Below, in pieces: positions 18,289 to 27,463 of a stretch of 64,000 nt of DNA. The notes below the pieces were generated by a model that saw only the letters and a list, made by a program, of their open reading frames with translations, was not told the DNA's origin and ran no database searches. A program made the translations under genes and the position numbers. The stretch's first letter is position 1. Each line of letters begins with the position of its first letter. The DNA lies in NCBI GenBank assembly GCA_034506395.1, contig JAPDPQ010000002.1:116255-180254 (forward strand), in the 5' to 3' direction. The stretch is from a candidate division KSB1 bacterium. GTDB taxonomy: Bacteria; Zhuqueibacterota; Zhuqueibacteria; Thermofontimicrobiales; Thermofontimicrobiaceae.

Positions 18289-19788
18289 ATGGATCACGAT
18301 AAACCTAAAATATTGGTCGTGGATGACGAGCGTGGTCTGCGCGAAGGATGCCGACGGATCCTGGAACCGGAGGGCTACGAAGTAGATCTGGCCGAACATG
18401 GTCAGCAGGGATTGGAGCTATTGCAACAAAAGCAATATGATCTCATGCTCGTCGATCTCATGATGCCGGTGATGGGCGGGCTGGAGCTGATGGATCATGT
18501 CAAAGCGCTGCAACTGGACGTGATCATCATCGTGATCACTGGGTACGCGACCATCGAGACGGCTGTGAAAGCGATGCAGCACGGCGCTTATGACTATATC
18601 CCTAAGCCATTTTCACCAGAACAATTGCTCGCCGTGGTCAATCGGGGGGTGGAGCGGCAACAACTGCGACGGCAAGCCCAGCTTCTGATGCAAGAGCGCG
18701 ACCGTCGTCTGTTGGAAATCGTCAATGAAAAGTCCAAGTTGCTTACCATAGTCAATTCTATGGCCGATGGCGTGGTGGTAATCAATCGCGACCAACAACT
18801 GGTATTGTGGAACCCGATGGCGATCAAGATGCTCGGCCTTTCTGGCAATCCAGAGCATGGCAGAGACATCGCGCAGATCATCCCAGATCATCCGTTGCTT
18901 CAGTTTATTCGTCAAGCCATGGATCATGATGCGGCCAAATATACTACGATCTCCGAAGAGATCGAGTTGGCCGAGCCATCACCGCATACGTTGATGGCTA
19001 ATATTTCTGTGGTTCGTGACGAAGCGGGTGAAATGCTGGGCGTGGTGGCCATATTACGCGATATTACGCGGCTCAAAGAGATCGATCGGCTCAAATCTCA
19101 ATTTGTCTCAATGGTCGCTCACGAGCTCCGCGCTCCGCTCTCGGCGATTGAAGGATATTTGACCGCATATCTCACTGGAGCGGCCGGCAATAATCCCGAA
19201 TTTAATCGACAGATGCTGGAGCGGGCCAGACAGCGCGCTCACTCTTTGTTAGAATTGGTAAACGATCTATTGCAAATCGCCCGCATCGAATCTCAACGCG
19301 TCTCGAGAAAAAAAGAACGTTTGGATATCACCAAGGTAATTGCCAATACTGTGGCATTGTTTGATAATCAAGCCAAAGCCAGATCTATTGAAATATTGAT
19401 GCGACTGCCCGACTCCTGTCCCCTCATCGAAGCCGATCAAAACGAAATGGAGCAATTGTTCTCGAATTTACTTTCCAATGCAATCAAATATAACAAAGAT
19501 CAGGGGAAAATCACAATTGATGTGCAGCCGAGCGATGGATGCCTGAAGATCGACATCGGCGATACGGGGATCGGAATCAGTGCAGAAGATTTGCCGCAAA
19601 TTTTCGATGATTTCTATCGCGTCAATCGGCCCGAAACGCGCTATATTACCGGGACTGGATTGGGGCTGGCGATCGTCAAAAAGATTGTCGAAGCCCATTT
19701 CGGCAGAATCGAGGTCAAAAGCAAGCTGAATGAGGGGACCACCTTTACGATCAAATTTCCATTGAAAGAAAATCGGCAGTGTCAGTGA
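18289..19788 (+). CDS. REC-PAS-histidine kinase (hybrid two-component protein)
   Basis: A cytosolic signalling protein of 499 residues. Residues 5-120 are a receiver domain with acidic pocket D12-D13, phospho-acceptor D56 (LVDLMMP) and K106 (PKPF). Residues 150-262 form a PAS domain (ANGVVVINRD-like segment and WNPMA). HisKA follows with H278 in VAHELRAP, and HATPase_c (about 385-495) with N-box NLLSNAIKYN, GDTGIGIS and GTGLGLAIVK. There are no membrane segments, so it senses an internal signal or is driven through its own receiver by another kinase. No output regulator is next to it. The start lacks a strong SD. It lies 147 bp after rtcB. Confidence 0.9.
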   Translation: MDHDKPKILVVDDERGLREGCRRILEPEGYEVDLAEHGQQGLELLQQKQYDLMLVDLMMPVMGGLELMDHVKALQLDVIIIVITGYATIETAVKAMQHGAYDYIPKPFSPEQLLAVVNRGVERQQLRRQAQLLMQERDRRLLEIVNEKSKLLTIVNSMADGVVVINRDQQLVLWNPMAIKMLGLSGNPEHGRDIAQIIPDHPLLQFIRQAMDHDAAKYTTISEEIELAEPSPHTLMANISVVRDEAGEMLGVVAILRDITRLKEIDRLKSQFVSMVAHELRAPLSAIEGYLTAYLTGAAGNNPEFNRQMLERARQRAHSLLELVNDLLQIARIESQRVSRKKERLDITKVIANTVALFDNQAKARSIEILMRLPDSCPLIEADQNEMEQLFSNLLSNAIKYNKDQGKITIDVQPSDGCLKIDIGDTGIGISAEDLPQIFDDFYRVNRPETRYITGTGLGLAIVKKIVEAHFGRIEVKSKLNEGTTFTIKFPLKENRQCQ

Positions 19789-20051
19789 TGAATGATTGAC
19801 GAGACGCTTGATTCTTATTGATCGAGTTAATTGAACTGCTTGTCTGAAGCCAGCCTGGTGTGGCCGATTTTGAAATATGAAAACAAGCATTGATTCATAA
19901 AAGATGTTCCGGCTGCATATCAATCCAAAATGATCTTCCATTTTCGTAAAAATGAATAAACTTGCCCATTTCAGCGGCAGAAGTTGGGAAGGCAGCGCGG
20001 AAAGAGCAGAATTCGATTGGTCAAAAATCCATTTTGAAACGAGGGATGAAA

Positions 20052-22307
20052 GTGAGCACATATCGACAGAATGAAATAGTAGAGCGAAGACAATTAGCGC
20101 CATCTTTAACGCTTTTTAAATTATACTCCCCAGAGATCGCAACGCGCGTCAAAGCTGGTCAGTTCGTGGTGTTGCGCGCCGATGATTACGCCGAACGAAT
20201 TCCACTGACCGTTGCGGATCATGACGCCGAGCAAGGGACCATTACGGTGATCTTTCAAGTTGTCGGCACATCGACCCGCAAGCTCGATCGATTTCAGCAG
20301 GGCGAGGCCATTTTGGATGTGGTGGGGCCATTAGGTCGGCCCAGTCATATCGAAAAATTCGGGACCGTTGTCTGCATCGGTGGTGGGGTCGGCATTGCGC
20401 CAGTTTACCCCATTGCCAAAGCGTTGCACGAAGCTGGAAACACCGTGATTTCGATTATTGGCGCGCGCACCAAAGAGATGTTGATCTTGGAAGATGAGAT
20501 GCGAGCGGTTAGCGATCAGTTGTTTGTGACCACCGACGACGGCAGTTATGGCCGACACGGTTTTGTCACGGACGAATTGAAACGGTTGATCGAGGCAAAG
20601 ACGCCGATCGACGAAGTGATTGCCATTGGGCCAGTGATCATGATGAAAGCCGTGTCCGATGTCACGCGGCGCTACCAGATCAAAACTGTGGTGAGCCTCA
20701 ATTCGATCATGGTGGATGGCACTGGCATGTGCGGAGGCTGCCGCGCCACCATTGGTGATGAAGTTAAATTTGTCTGTGTGGACGGTCCGGAATTTGATGG
20801 GCATCAGGTGAAATTTGATGAATTAATTTTGCGACAGGGGATGTACCAAAGGGAAGAGCGACGGGCGTTGTGGCATCATCAATGCAAGTTATGGGAAGAG
20901 GAGGAGGCGCTTCGCAAGGTGAAGGTGCGCGAGCCGATGCCGATGCAAGATCCCAAGCTGCGGATCCAAAATTTTGATGAGGTGGCGTTGGGATATAGTC
21001 GCGAGCAGGCGCGTCGCGAGGCGGCCCGTTGTCTCCAGTGCAAAAAACCCCCATGTGTGGCTGGCTGCCCAGTGGAGATCGATATCCCAGCATTTATCGC
21101 CAAAATCAAAGAGGGCGATTTCATGGGTGCCATCCACAAGATCAAAGAGAAAAACAATCTGCCCGCCGTATGCGGCCGGGTCTGTCCCCAGGAGGAGCAA
21201 TGCGAAAAGGTCTGTGTATTGGCGAAAAAAGGCCAGCCCATTGCCATCGGTCGGCTGGAACGCTTTGCAGCAGATTATGAATTTTCACAGGGCGATATCA
21301 GGGTTCCACCGGCGCCACCAAAAACTGGCAAACGCGTGGCGGTCATCGGCGCTGGACCTGCTGGCCTCACCGTGGCTGGCGACCTGGCCAAAATGGGACA
21401 CGACGTGACCATATTCGAAGCGTTGCACAAAGCTGGAGGCGTTTTGGTCTATGGGATCCCAGAATTCCGCCTCCCAAAACGGATCGTTCAAGTAGAGGTC
21501 GATTATGTCCGCAAATTGGGCGTCGAGATCAAGACCAACATGGTGGTGGGCCAGGCGATTACCGTAGATGAGCTGCTCAACAATGGTTACGATGCGGTAT
21601 TCATCGGCACCGGTGCCGGTTTGCCCTATTTTCTCGGCATCCCAGGCGAGAATTTAAACGGCGTTTACTCGGCAAACGAATTTCTCACCCGAAACAACTT
21701 GATGAAAGCATATCTGTTCCCCGAGTATGACACCCCGGTTCGGGTCGCCAGCAATGTCGCTGTCGTCGGTGGGGGGAATGTCGCCATGGATGCGGCTCGG
21801 GTGGCCAAACGGCTGGGCGCCGACCATGTTTATCTCGTCTATCGTCGTTCCCGGACCGAAATGCCAGCACGAGAGGAGGAGATCGTCAACGCCGAAGAAG
21901 AAGGCATCGAATTTCAGTTGCTCACCAATCCAGTTCGCATTATCGGTGATGAAAAAGGTTGGGTGAAGGGTATCGAGTGCATTCGAATGGAATTGGGCGA
22001 ACCCGATGCTTCAGGCAGAAGGCGACCGATTCCCATCAAAGGTTCAGAATTTGTCCTCCCGGTGGAAGTGGTGATTGCCGCCATCGGTCAAGGGCCCAAT
22101 CCGTTGTTGACCAAGAGCACCACAGGGCTTGAATTGACCAAATGGGGCAATATTGTGGCCGATCCCGAGACAGGCAAAACCAGCAAGCGCGGCGTGTTTG
22201 CTGGCGGCGATATTGTCACTGGAGCAGCTACGGTGATCCTGGCCATGGGCGCTGGCAAGAAGGCGGCCGTGGCGATCGATAAGTACCTTAGGGATGGGGT
22301 GTGGTGA
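20052..22307 (+). CDS. Fused NfnA-NfnB: electron-bifurcating NADH-dependent ferredoxin:NADP+ oxidoreductase
   Basis: A single 751-residue chain joining both subunits of the Nfn transhydrogenase, which couples NADPH oxidation to NAD+ and ferredoxin reduction, or the reverse. Residues 1-275 are NfnA: FAD/NAD reductase (GGGVGIAPVYP) plus a [2Fe-2S] site with D222, C227, C230 and C242, the unusual Asp-plus-three-Cys set of NfnA. Residues 300-751 are NfnB/GltD-like: cysteine groups CLQCKKPPCVAGC and CGRVC...C...C for two [4Fe-4S] clusters, then two dinucleotide folds (VIGAGPAG, VVGGGNVA). The GTG at 20052 has GAGGG 6 nt before it; an ATG at 20046 abuts that site directly and is less likely. Confidence 0.88.
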   Translation: MSTYRQNEIVERRQLAPSLTLFKLYSPEIATRVKAGQFVVLRADDYAERIPLTVADHDAEQGTITVIFQVVGTSTRKLDRFQQGEAILDVVGPLGRPSHIEKFGTVVCIGGGVGIAPVYPIAKALHEAGNTVISIIGARTKEMLILEDEMRAVSDQLFVTTDDGSYGRHGFVTDELKRLIEAKTPIDEVIAIGPVIMMKAVSDVTRRYQIKTVVSLNSIMVDGTGMCGGCRATIGDEVKFVCVDGPEFDGHQVKFDELILRQGMYQREERRALWHHQCKLWEEEEALRKVKVREPMPMQDPKLRIQNFDEVALGYSREQARREAARCLQCKKPPCVAGCPVEIDIPAFIAKIKEGDFMGAIHKIKEKNNLPAVCGRVCPQEEQCEKVCVLAKKGQPIAIGRLERFAADYEFSQGDIRVPPAPPKTGKRVAVIGAGPAGLTVAGDLAKMGHDVTIFEALHKAGGVLVYGIPEFRLPKRIVQVEVDYVRKLGVEIKTNMVVGQAITVDELLNNGYDAVFIGTGAGLPYFLGIPGENLNGVYSANEFLTRNNLMKAYLFPEYDTPVRVASNVAVVGGGNVAMDAARVAKRLGADHVYLVYRRSRTEMPAREEEIVNAEEEGIEFQLLTNPVRIIGDEKGWVKGIECIRMELGEPDASGRRRPIPIKGSEFVLPVEVVIAAIGQGPNPLLTKSTTGLELTKWGNIVADPETGKTSKRGVFAGGDIVTGAATVILAMGAGKKAAVAIDKYLRDGVW

Positions 22308-22567
22308 TGCAGATACAAATTTTTGGCGAGCAAAATTATATCATTTCATTTAGTCATATTTCAAACAGCTTCCAACTAAAGACGGGTCCATCAAATCGAG
22401 CATTTTAATTATGCGCTGTTACTCACGCGGATGTGGAAGCTTCTTTTCTTCTCCCTTTCAATAGATGATGGCATGCTTGCATTGCTGGCAAAGCATAAAT
22501 ATTTTGTGTGATTTTCAGAAAGTTAATCATAACAGGTATATCACCGCAGCAAACCTGGGAGGAAAAG

Positions 22568-24253
22568 ATGGAATTTACATCTCAGCAACTCATCAGCTTT
22601 GTTCTCATCTGGGTGGCTTCTTTTATCTCGGTCAAATATTTTCAAAAGCTGAGGCCCCATGCCATGTATGAATGGCTGGAGGCTTTTTTAATTGCGGCCG
22701 CTGGTGCTGGTTTGGTCGTATGGGTGCTCAATGGGATTGCATTCAACCGAACGCTTCGCTGGTTATTCATCATCCTCGCCTATCTCATCATCCTCATGGG
22801 TTTTAATTTTATTCGGTCCAAAAAAGTGAAGGATCAGGATGATATGATGGTGGCCGGCCGCTCGCTCAGCCTCCGGGTGATGGTTTTCACCCTCATTTGT
22901 ACTTGGATCGGCTCTGGGACTTTTATCGCTGGGGCAGAATTTGCGGCCAAAGCTGGCTGGAGCGCGTTGTGGCTGCCAGCCGGCGCGTGGGTCGGCATTA
23001 TTGTGATCTATTTTCTGGCGGCCAAAATCCGAACCTTCGGGAAATACACGATTGGAGATATTCTCGAAGTCCGCTACGGCCGCTTTGCACGATTATTCGG
23101 AGCGATCGCGTTGATCATCAGTTTCACCGCCATCGTGAGCTATCAATTCAAAGCGGGCGGCTATATTTTGAACGTCGTCTCCGATCACCAAATTTCGGTA
23201 GAGACTGGCCAATTTTTGGCTGCACTGTTTGTGATCCTATTCACTGCCACGGCTGGCATGATCGCTGTCGCCTATACTGATCTTCCCAATGGCATCATCA
23301 TCCTACTGGCCTGCCTGATCGCCACGCCAATTGTGGTCTATAATGCTGGGGGCGCTGCTGCCATGCAAAGCCTCCCCGCTGATCATTTGAAGGTCATCAA
23401 CCAGCAATTTGGCCAATTTCCGGTGCTGAAGGCGGTGAGCTATTTTTTGGCGACGATGTTGCTGCTGATGGGGGTGCAGAGCATGTACCAGAAATTTTAT
23501 AGTGCCAAGACGCCAAAGGACGCTCGCACTGCTGTCTCGCTCTGGGTGATCGGCACGATCTTCGTCGAGACGGTGGTCGTAATAATTGCTGTGTTTGCTG
23601 CGGCCAAGTTCTGGCCCCAGATCAAGGCTTTTTTAGACGGAGATCGAGCCAATGGCATGGACCCCGCTTCGATTGTGATTCAGGCGGCGAAAAACCTGGT
23701 GCCGCCTTACGTGGGGATCCTTTTGATCGCAGCAGCCTGCGCCGTTGTAATCTCCACGGGCATGAACTACTTGCTTTCGCCGACCACCAATATCATGCGC
23801 GATATCTATCAGCAATTCATCAATCCAACCGCGGATCAGCGACGAATGGTCGTGTTGCAAAAACTCATCATCGTCGCCATTGGGGTGGTCGCCTATTTGC
23901 TTTGCACCAAATTGAAATCTGTCCTGGAGATGAGCTATTTCGCATACACGATCTATGGGGTGGCAATTACCCCAGCATTGTTGGCCGCCCTTGCGTGGCG
24001 GCGTGCCACACGCGCAGGAGGATTGGCCTCCATTGTCAGTGGCTCATTGGTAGCCTTAGGCTTATATGTAGCTGGATTCCTCTGGCCGTCGATTATGGTG
24101 CCGTACGGCGATCCCAATGGTGATCCATTCGGTATCCCGCTCATTTACCCAGCATTTCTGGTTTCGATCGTGACGTTGGTAGGGGTGAGTCTGCTCACCA
24201 AACCGCCGAAGCCATCTGAGATCGCCCCGCTTTTCGGTGACAATCAGGGTTAG
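22568..24253 (+). CDS. Sodium:solute symporter family transporter
   Basis: An inner-membrane Na+-coupled uptake protein of 561 residues with about 13 hydrophobic spans. The ATG at 22568 is preferred over a frame start 20 codons up because GGGAGGAAAAG precedes it. Family marks: VAGRSLSLRVMVFTLICTWIGSGTF-like segment near the first core helix (about 95-120), YTIGDILEVRYG (about 160-171) and the later TGMNYLLSPTTNIMRDIY (about 395-413). Solutes in this family include sugars, proline, pantothenate and acetate, and the sequence does not decide among them. It follows nfnAB by 260 bp, so may have its own promoter. Confidence 0.88.
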   Translation: MEFTSQQLISFVLIWVASFISVKYFQKLRPHAMYEWLEAFLIAAAGAGLVVWVLNGIAFNRTLRWLFIILAYLIILMGFNFIRSKKVKDQDDMMVAGRSLSLRVMVFTLICTWIGSGTFIAGAEFAAKAGWSALWLPAGAWVGIIVIYFLAAKIRTFGKYTIGDILEVRYGRFARLFGAIALIISFTAIVSYQFKAGGYILNVVSDHQISVETGQFLAALFVILFTATAGMIAVAYTDLPNGIIILLACLIATPIVVYNAGGAAAMQSLPADHLKVINQQFGQFPVLKAVSYFLATMLLLMGVQSMYQKFYSAKTPKDARTAVSLWVIGTIFVETVVVIIAVFAAAKFWPQIKAFLDGDRANGMDPASIVIQAAKNLVPPYVGILLIAAACAVVISTGMNYLLSPTTNIMRDIYQQFINPTADQRRMVVLQKLIIVAIGVVAYLLCTKLKSVLEMSYFAYTIYGVAITPALLAALAWRRATRAGGLASIVSGSLVALGLYVAGFLWPSIMVPYGDPNGDPFGIPLIYPAFLVSIVTLVGVSLLTKPPKPSEIAPLFGDNQG

Positions 24254-24513
24254 TATACTATTTGAACTTCTCTTGTGAGGTTAATACTTTTCGACTCAAT
24301 AAAAAATGGATGGTTGTCATGCCTGTGAAGTCGGGTATTTCTGAATTTTTTGATAAATGAGGCAAAAGAGACTCTTGCATCCGCTCGAGTAACATTGTTG
24401 GATTTGTATTTTTGGATCCGCGGAACTTTGAGGTTGAAAAAAGTTCATCGGATAATCTCTTCTGAGAAGTAGTAGTGCGGGGTCGGTTTTTTGCTTCATA
24501 AAACGCCGCAAAT

Positions 24514-24549
24514 AAAAAACCCCAACCACATAGTGGCTGGGGTTTTTTT
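24514..24549 (-). terminator. Rho-independent terminator of the cold-shock gene
   Basis: Strong hairpin 18 bp past the csp stop: AAAAAACCCCA and TGGGGTTTTTT arms with an inner CCAC/GTGG pair around an ATA loop. With A-runs on one side and T-runs on the other it can work in both directions, also stopping any transcription coming from the symporter gene. Confidence 0.85.
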
Positions 24550-24566
24550 GGGACTCATTCAGTTAA

Positions 24567-24767
24567 CTATATTTTTTTGACGTTATTGGCTTGCAATCCC
24601 TTCGGGCCCTGCCCGATTTCGAATTGAACCCGATCGCCCTCTTCGAGAGATCGGTAGCCCTGGCCAGCAATTGATTTGTAATGCACAAATACGTCATCGC
24701 CGTGTTCGCGACTGATGAAGCCAAAACCTTTAGAACTGTTGAACCATTTGACTGTTCCTGTTTCCAT
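24567..24767 (-). CDS. Cold-shock domain protein (CspA family)
   Basis: A 66-residue single cold-shock domain, an RNA/ssDNA chaperone of the cytosol. RNP1 is KGFGFI (residues 13-18) and RNP2 is VFVHY (26-30). The start GTVKWFN and end KGLQANNV are standard. The ATG at 24767 is chosen because AGGAAT lies upstream and the family begins METGTVKWF; the 19 extra codons of the open frame are leader. A strong terminator follows, and a promoter-like pair lies about 190 bp upstream, giving a long leader as in cold-inducible csp genes. Confidence 0.95.
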   Translation of the reverse strand: METGTVKWFNSSKGFGFISREHGDDVFVHYKSIAGQGYRSLEEGDRVQFEIGQGPKGLQANNVKKI

Positions 24768-25231
24768 TGAAGTATTCCTCAAAAAATGTTTCTGTTGCGT
24801 GCACCGGGCTGATTTTTCGGGCAAAAAAAAATCGTTTCGAATAGCCTATTGTTCACTATTCTCCACGATCTTCGTTAACTTGCTTTCTGTTCGACTTGGA
24901 GCCGCCAGATTTAATTCGAAATAAATGCAGATCAATAGTGCACAGCTAATTGACGAAAACAATATACGACATAAAAAGCAGAATAGCAAACACTTTTTTT
25001 GAATTTTAAAAATATTTTTTATTGACTGCGCTCTCATTGCACTACCTGCGATCTGATTGTTCAGGCCAGCAAATTGGATTAAAATAGAACTCAAAGTAGA
25101 ATAAATTTGCTTGACATTGCGATATAATTCTCGTAATTTTGGCCTTTATTATAAAAGCGAATGCGAGCAGCTATAAATGGCATCGCATTCGAATAGGTGT
25201 GAGTTCCAAACGGTCCATTTAAAAGCAGAAC
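24768..25231. other. 464-bp divergent region: csp leader and ABC-transporter upstream DNA
   Basis: Between the leftward csp gene and the rightward ABC exporter gene. It contains the csp promoter (24961-24989) and the about 185-nt csp leader. A minus-strand 82-codon frame over 24846-25094 crosses that promoter and is rejected. A TTGACA at 25111-25116 has no good -10 at proper spacing. Confidence 0.5.
24961..24989 (-). promoter_or_regulatory. Predicted sigma-70-type promoter of the cold-shock gene
   Basis: On the minus strand, TTGCTA (24989-24984) and TATATT (24966-24961) are separated by exactly 17 nt. The same two hexamers at the same spacing occur upstream of the AFOR gene. Transcription from here would give a leader of about 185 nt before the csp ATG, similar to the long leaders of cold-responsive csp genes. 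Confidence 0.5.
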
Positions 25232-27463
25232 ATGAAAACGACAGATTTGCCCGCTGTTATTCTCGATCACCTCAAGAGCGATTTCCCCGATGATCCCATT
25301 CAGCTCGCTGTCATGTCGGATTTGACTCAGGAATTGATTTATGGAGAAGAATGGCTCGTTGTAACCGGCCGACATTTGATGACGTTTGCGATGGAAAATG
25401 GCAGCTCGAAATTATTGGTTCGATATCCATTAGCGTCAATAAGTGAGATTGTCTCGGTCTCATTGACTGGGAGCGGATTGATCGAGATCGTTACGGACGG
25501 TGAGCGGCTGCGTTTGATCCATTTTACCGCTGCCCGGAAGGCTGATTTTTCTAAAGCAGTGGAACAGATCAAAGCGTTGCGGGATGGCAAAGCGTTCGAG
25601 CCAGCTCAGCATCTTGAAGGCAGTCAAACCAAATGCGATCGCTGCGGGTTACCCATTCCGGATGAGCTAAAAAAATGTCCACGTTGCACGGAGCGATGGA
25701 AAACGCTGCGTCGGATTTTTGCCTTTGCGCGGCCATATCGAGCACGGCTGGTCTATTTATTCCTCTTATTGGTCGCTGGTACCTGTTTTGGCCTGATTAC
25801 GCCTTACATGAGCAAGTTGTTTATCGATTTCATCCTCAAGCCGAATCCTCAGACCGGGGTGTTCGAATATGCCCATTGGATTCCGCTTGCGGCATTGGCG
25901 CTGTTATTCGCTTACGGTGCACAAACGTTATTGAACAGCTTGCATCTGAGGCTGACCGGCGTAGTTGGGCATAATACTGTTTATGATGTTCGAGCCGCTC
26001 TCTATGAAAAGCTTCAACACCTGTCCCTCTCTTTCTTTGACAAATACCAGACTGGCGCGCTCATGGCGCGGGTCAATCAAGATACTCGCGAGCTGCAGCA
26101 CTTCCTGGTCGATTTTATCCCCCTGACCCTGGAAAGTTTGTTGATTCTCATCGGCGTGGGCATTTTTCTTTTTATTCTAAGCTGGAAGCTTACTCTCTTT
26201 GTCATCATTCCCATCGCTGCCACTGTTCTGTTTTTGAAGAAAATCTACTTTAAGATCTTTTTGTACTTTCGAAGGTTCTATCATCGTCGCTCGCGATTGA
26301 GCGCGCTGATTAATGATTCGCTCTCCGGTATTCGGGTGATCAAGGCTTTTGGAGAGGAAAGGGAGGAAATTAAGAAATTCGACCGAAAAAGCATTGATCT
26401 CAGGAATGCTGGCATCGATCTTGAGGTCAAATGGAGCCTCTATTCTCCGATCTTTCAATTCCTGATCATGCTCGGTTCGATTATCATTTGGTTCGTTGGG
26501 GGGCAATATATCGTCGCTGGACAAATGAGCCTCGGCGATGTGGTGGCATATTCTGGCTATTTGGCCATGTTTTACCGTCCAGTGATTTACTTGCTTCGCA
26601 TGGTGCAGCTCATTACTAGTTCTTTGAGCGCTGCGGAGCGGGTGTTCGATGTAATTGATACTCCAGTTCAAGTCAAGGAGCTCCCCAACGCCATTTCAAC
26701 GCCATCGATCGAAGGGACCATTGAGTTCCAGAATGTCACTTTTGGATATGATCCTTATAAGCCAGTGATTAAGAACATGAGCTTTACCATCCATGCCAAT
26801 GAGATAGTGGGCCTGGTTGGAAAAAGCGGGGCGGGCAAAAGCACGATCATCAATCTGGTGTGTCGCTTATACGATGTGGATCTGGGAGCGATTTTGATAG
26901 ATGGTCAGGATATCCGAAAGATCAAGTCCCATGACCTTCGCCAGCAGATCGGCGTGGTATTGCAGGATACTTTTTTGTTCAATGGGACGATCTTCGAAAA
27001 TATCGCTTACGCGAAACCGGATGCGAGCATCGAGGAAGTCATCGAAGCCGCTAAGGCGGCCTATGCCCATGAGTTTATCATTGACAAGCCGGACGGGTAT
27101 GATACCGAGGTGGGTGAACGCGGTAATCGTTTATCTGGTGGTGAGAAGCAGCGCATCGCCATCGCGCGCGCCCTACTACGCGATCCTCGGATTCTCATCC
27201 TCGATGAAGCCACCTCATCATTGGACACAGAGACTGAGAAGAAAATCCAAGACGCGTTAAAGCGATTGACCCGAGGTCGTACCACCATTGCCATCGCCCA
27301 CCGATTATCGACCCTGCGCAATTGTGATCGGTTATTTGTTATCGATGATGGCCGGCTCGTTGAGGTGGGAACGCATCGGGAACTGATGGAGAAGAAAGGA
27401 ATTTTCTACAACCTTGTTGCAATTCAACGTGAACTATCTAAAATTGTGGCGGTGAGCGGATAA
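25232..27463 (+). CDS. ABC exporter (permease-ATPase half transporter) with N-terminal PH-like and zinc-ribbon domains
   Basis: An inner-membrane type IV ABC exporter of 743 residues, presumably a homodimer. Residues 1-118 form a non-standard cytosolic beta-rich domain, PH-like in pattern. A zinc ribbon follows: C135, C138, C149, C152. Six transmembrane segments span about 170-465. The ATPase has Walker A GKSGAGKST (530-538), a Q-loop VLQDTFLF, signature LSGGEKQR, Walker B ILILDEAT and the H-loop AIAHR. Its stop directly abuts the ATG of a DUF1854 gene. In other bacteria such ABC-DUF1854 pairs occur, some annotated as cyanophycin-linked transporters. The substrate here is unknown, and no cyanophycin synthetase is in the window. 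Confidence 0.9.
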   Translation: MKTTDLPAVILDHLKSDFPDDPIQLAVMSDLTQELIYGEEWLVVTGRHLMTFAMENGSSKLLVRYPLASISEIVSVSLTGSGLIEIVTDGERLRLIHFTAARKADFSKAVEQIKALRDGKAFEPAQHLEGSQTKCDRCGLPIPDELKKCPRCTERWKTLRRIFAFARPYRARLVYLFLLLVAGTCFGLITPYMSKLFIDFILKPNPQTGVFEYAHWIPLAALALLFAYGAQTLLNSLHLRLTGVVGHNTVYDVRAALYEKLQHLSLSFFDKYQTGALMARVNQDTRELQHFLVDFIPLTLESLLILIGVGIFLFILSWKLTLFVIIPIAATVLFLKKIYFKIFLYFRRFYHRRSRLSALINDSLSGIRVIKAFGEEREEIKKFDRKSIDLRNAGIDLEVKWSLYSPIFQFLIMLGSIIIWFVGGQYIVAGQMSLGDVVAYSGYLAMFYRPVIYLLRMVQLITSSLSAAERVFDVIDTPVQVKELPNAISTPSIEGTIEFQNVTFGYDPYKPVIKNMSFTIHANEIVGLVGKSGAGKSTIINLVCRLYDVDLGAILIDGQDIRKIKSHDLRQQIGVVLQDTFLFNGTIFENIAYAKPDASIEEVIEAAKAAYAHEFIIDKPDGYDTEVGERGNRLSGGEKQRIAIARALLRDPRILILDEATSSLDTETEKKIQDALKRLTRGRTTIAIAHRLSTLRNCDRLFVIDDGRLVEVGTHRELMEKKGIFYNLVAIQRELSKIVAVSG

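Noticed and set aside
22468..22486. Sigma-54-like TGGCATGCTTGC upstream of the symporter
   Set aside because: The GG to GC spacing is 7 nt instead of 10.
24317..24529. 70-codon minus-strand frame downstream of csp
   Set aside because: Its start lies inside the csp terminator hairpin; no domain.
24846..25094. 82-codon minus-strand frame upstream of csp
   Set aside because: It crosses the predicted csp promoter and has no SD or domain.
25111..25139. TTGACA as a -35 for the ABC exporter gene
   Set aside because: A TATAAT lies only 6 nt away, and the hexamer at 17-nt spacing (TAATTT) matches poorly.
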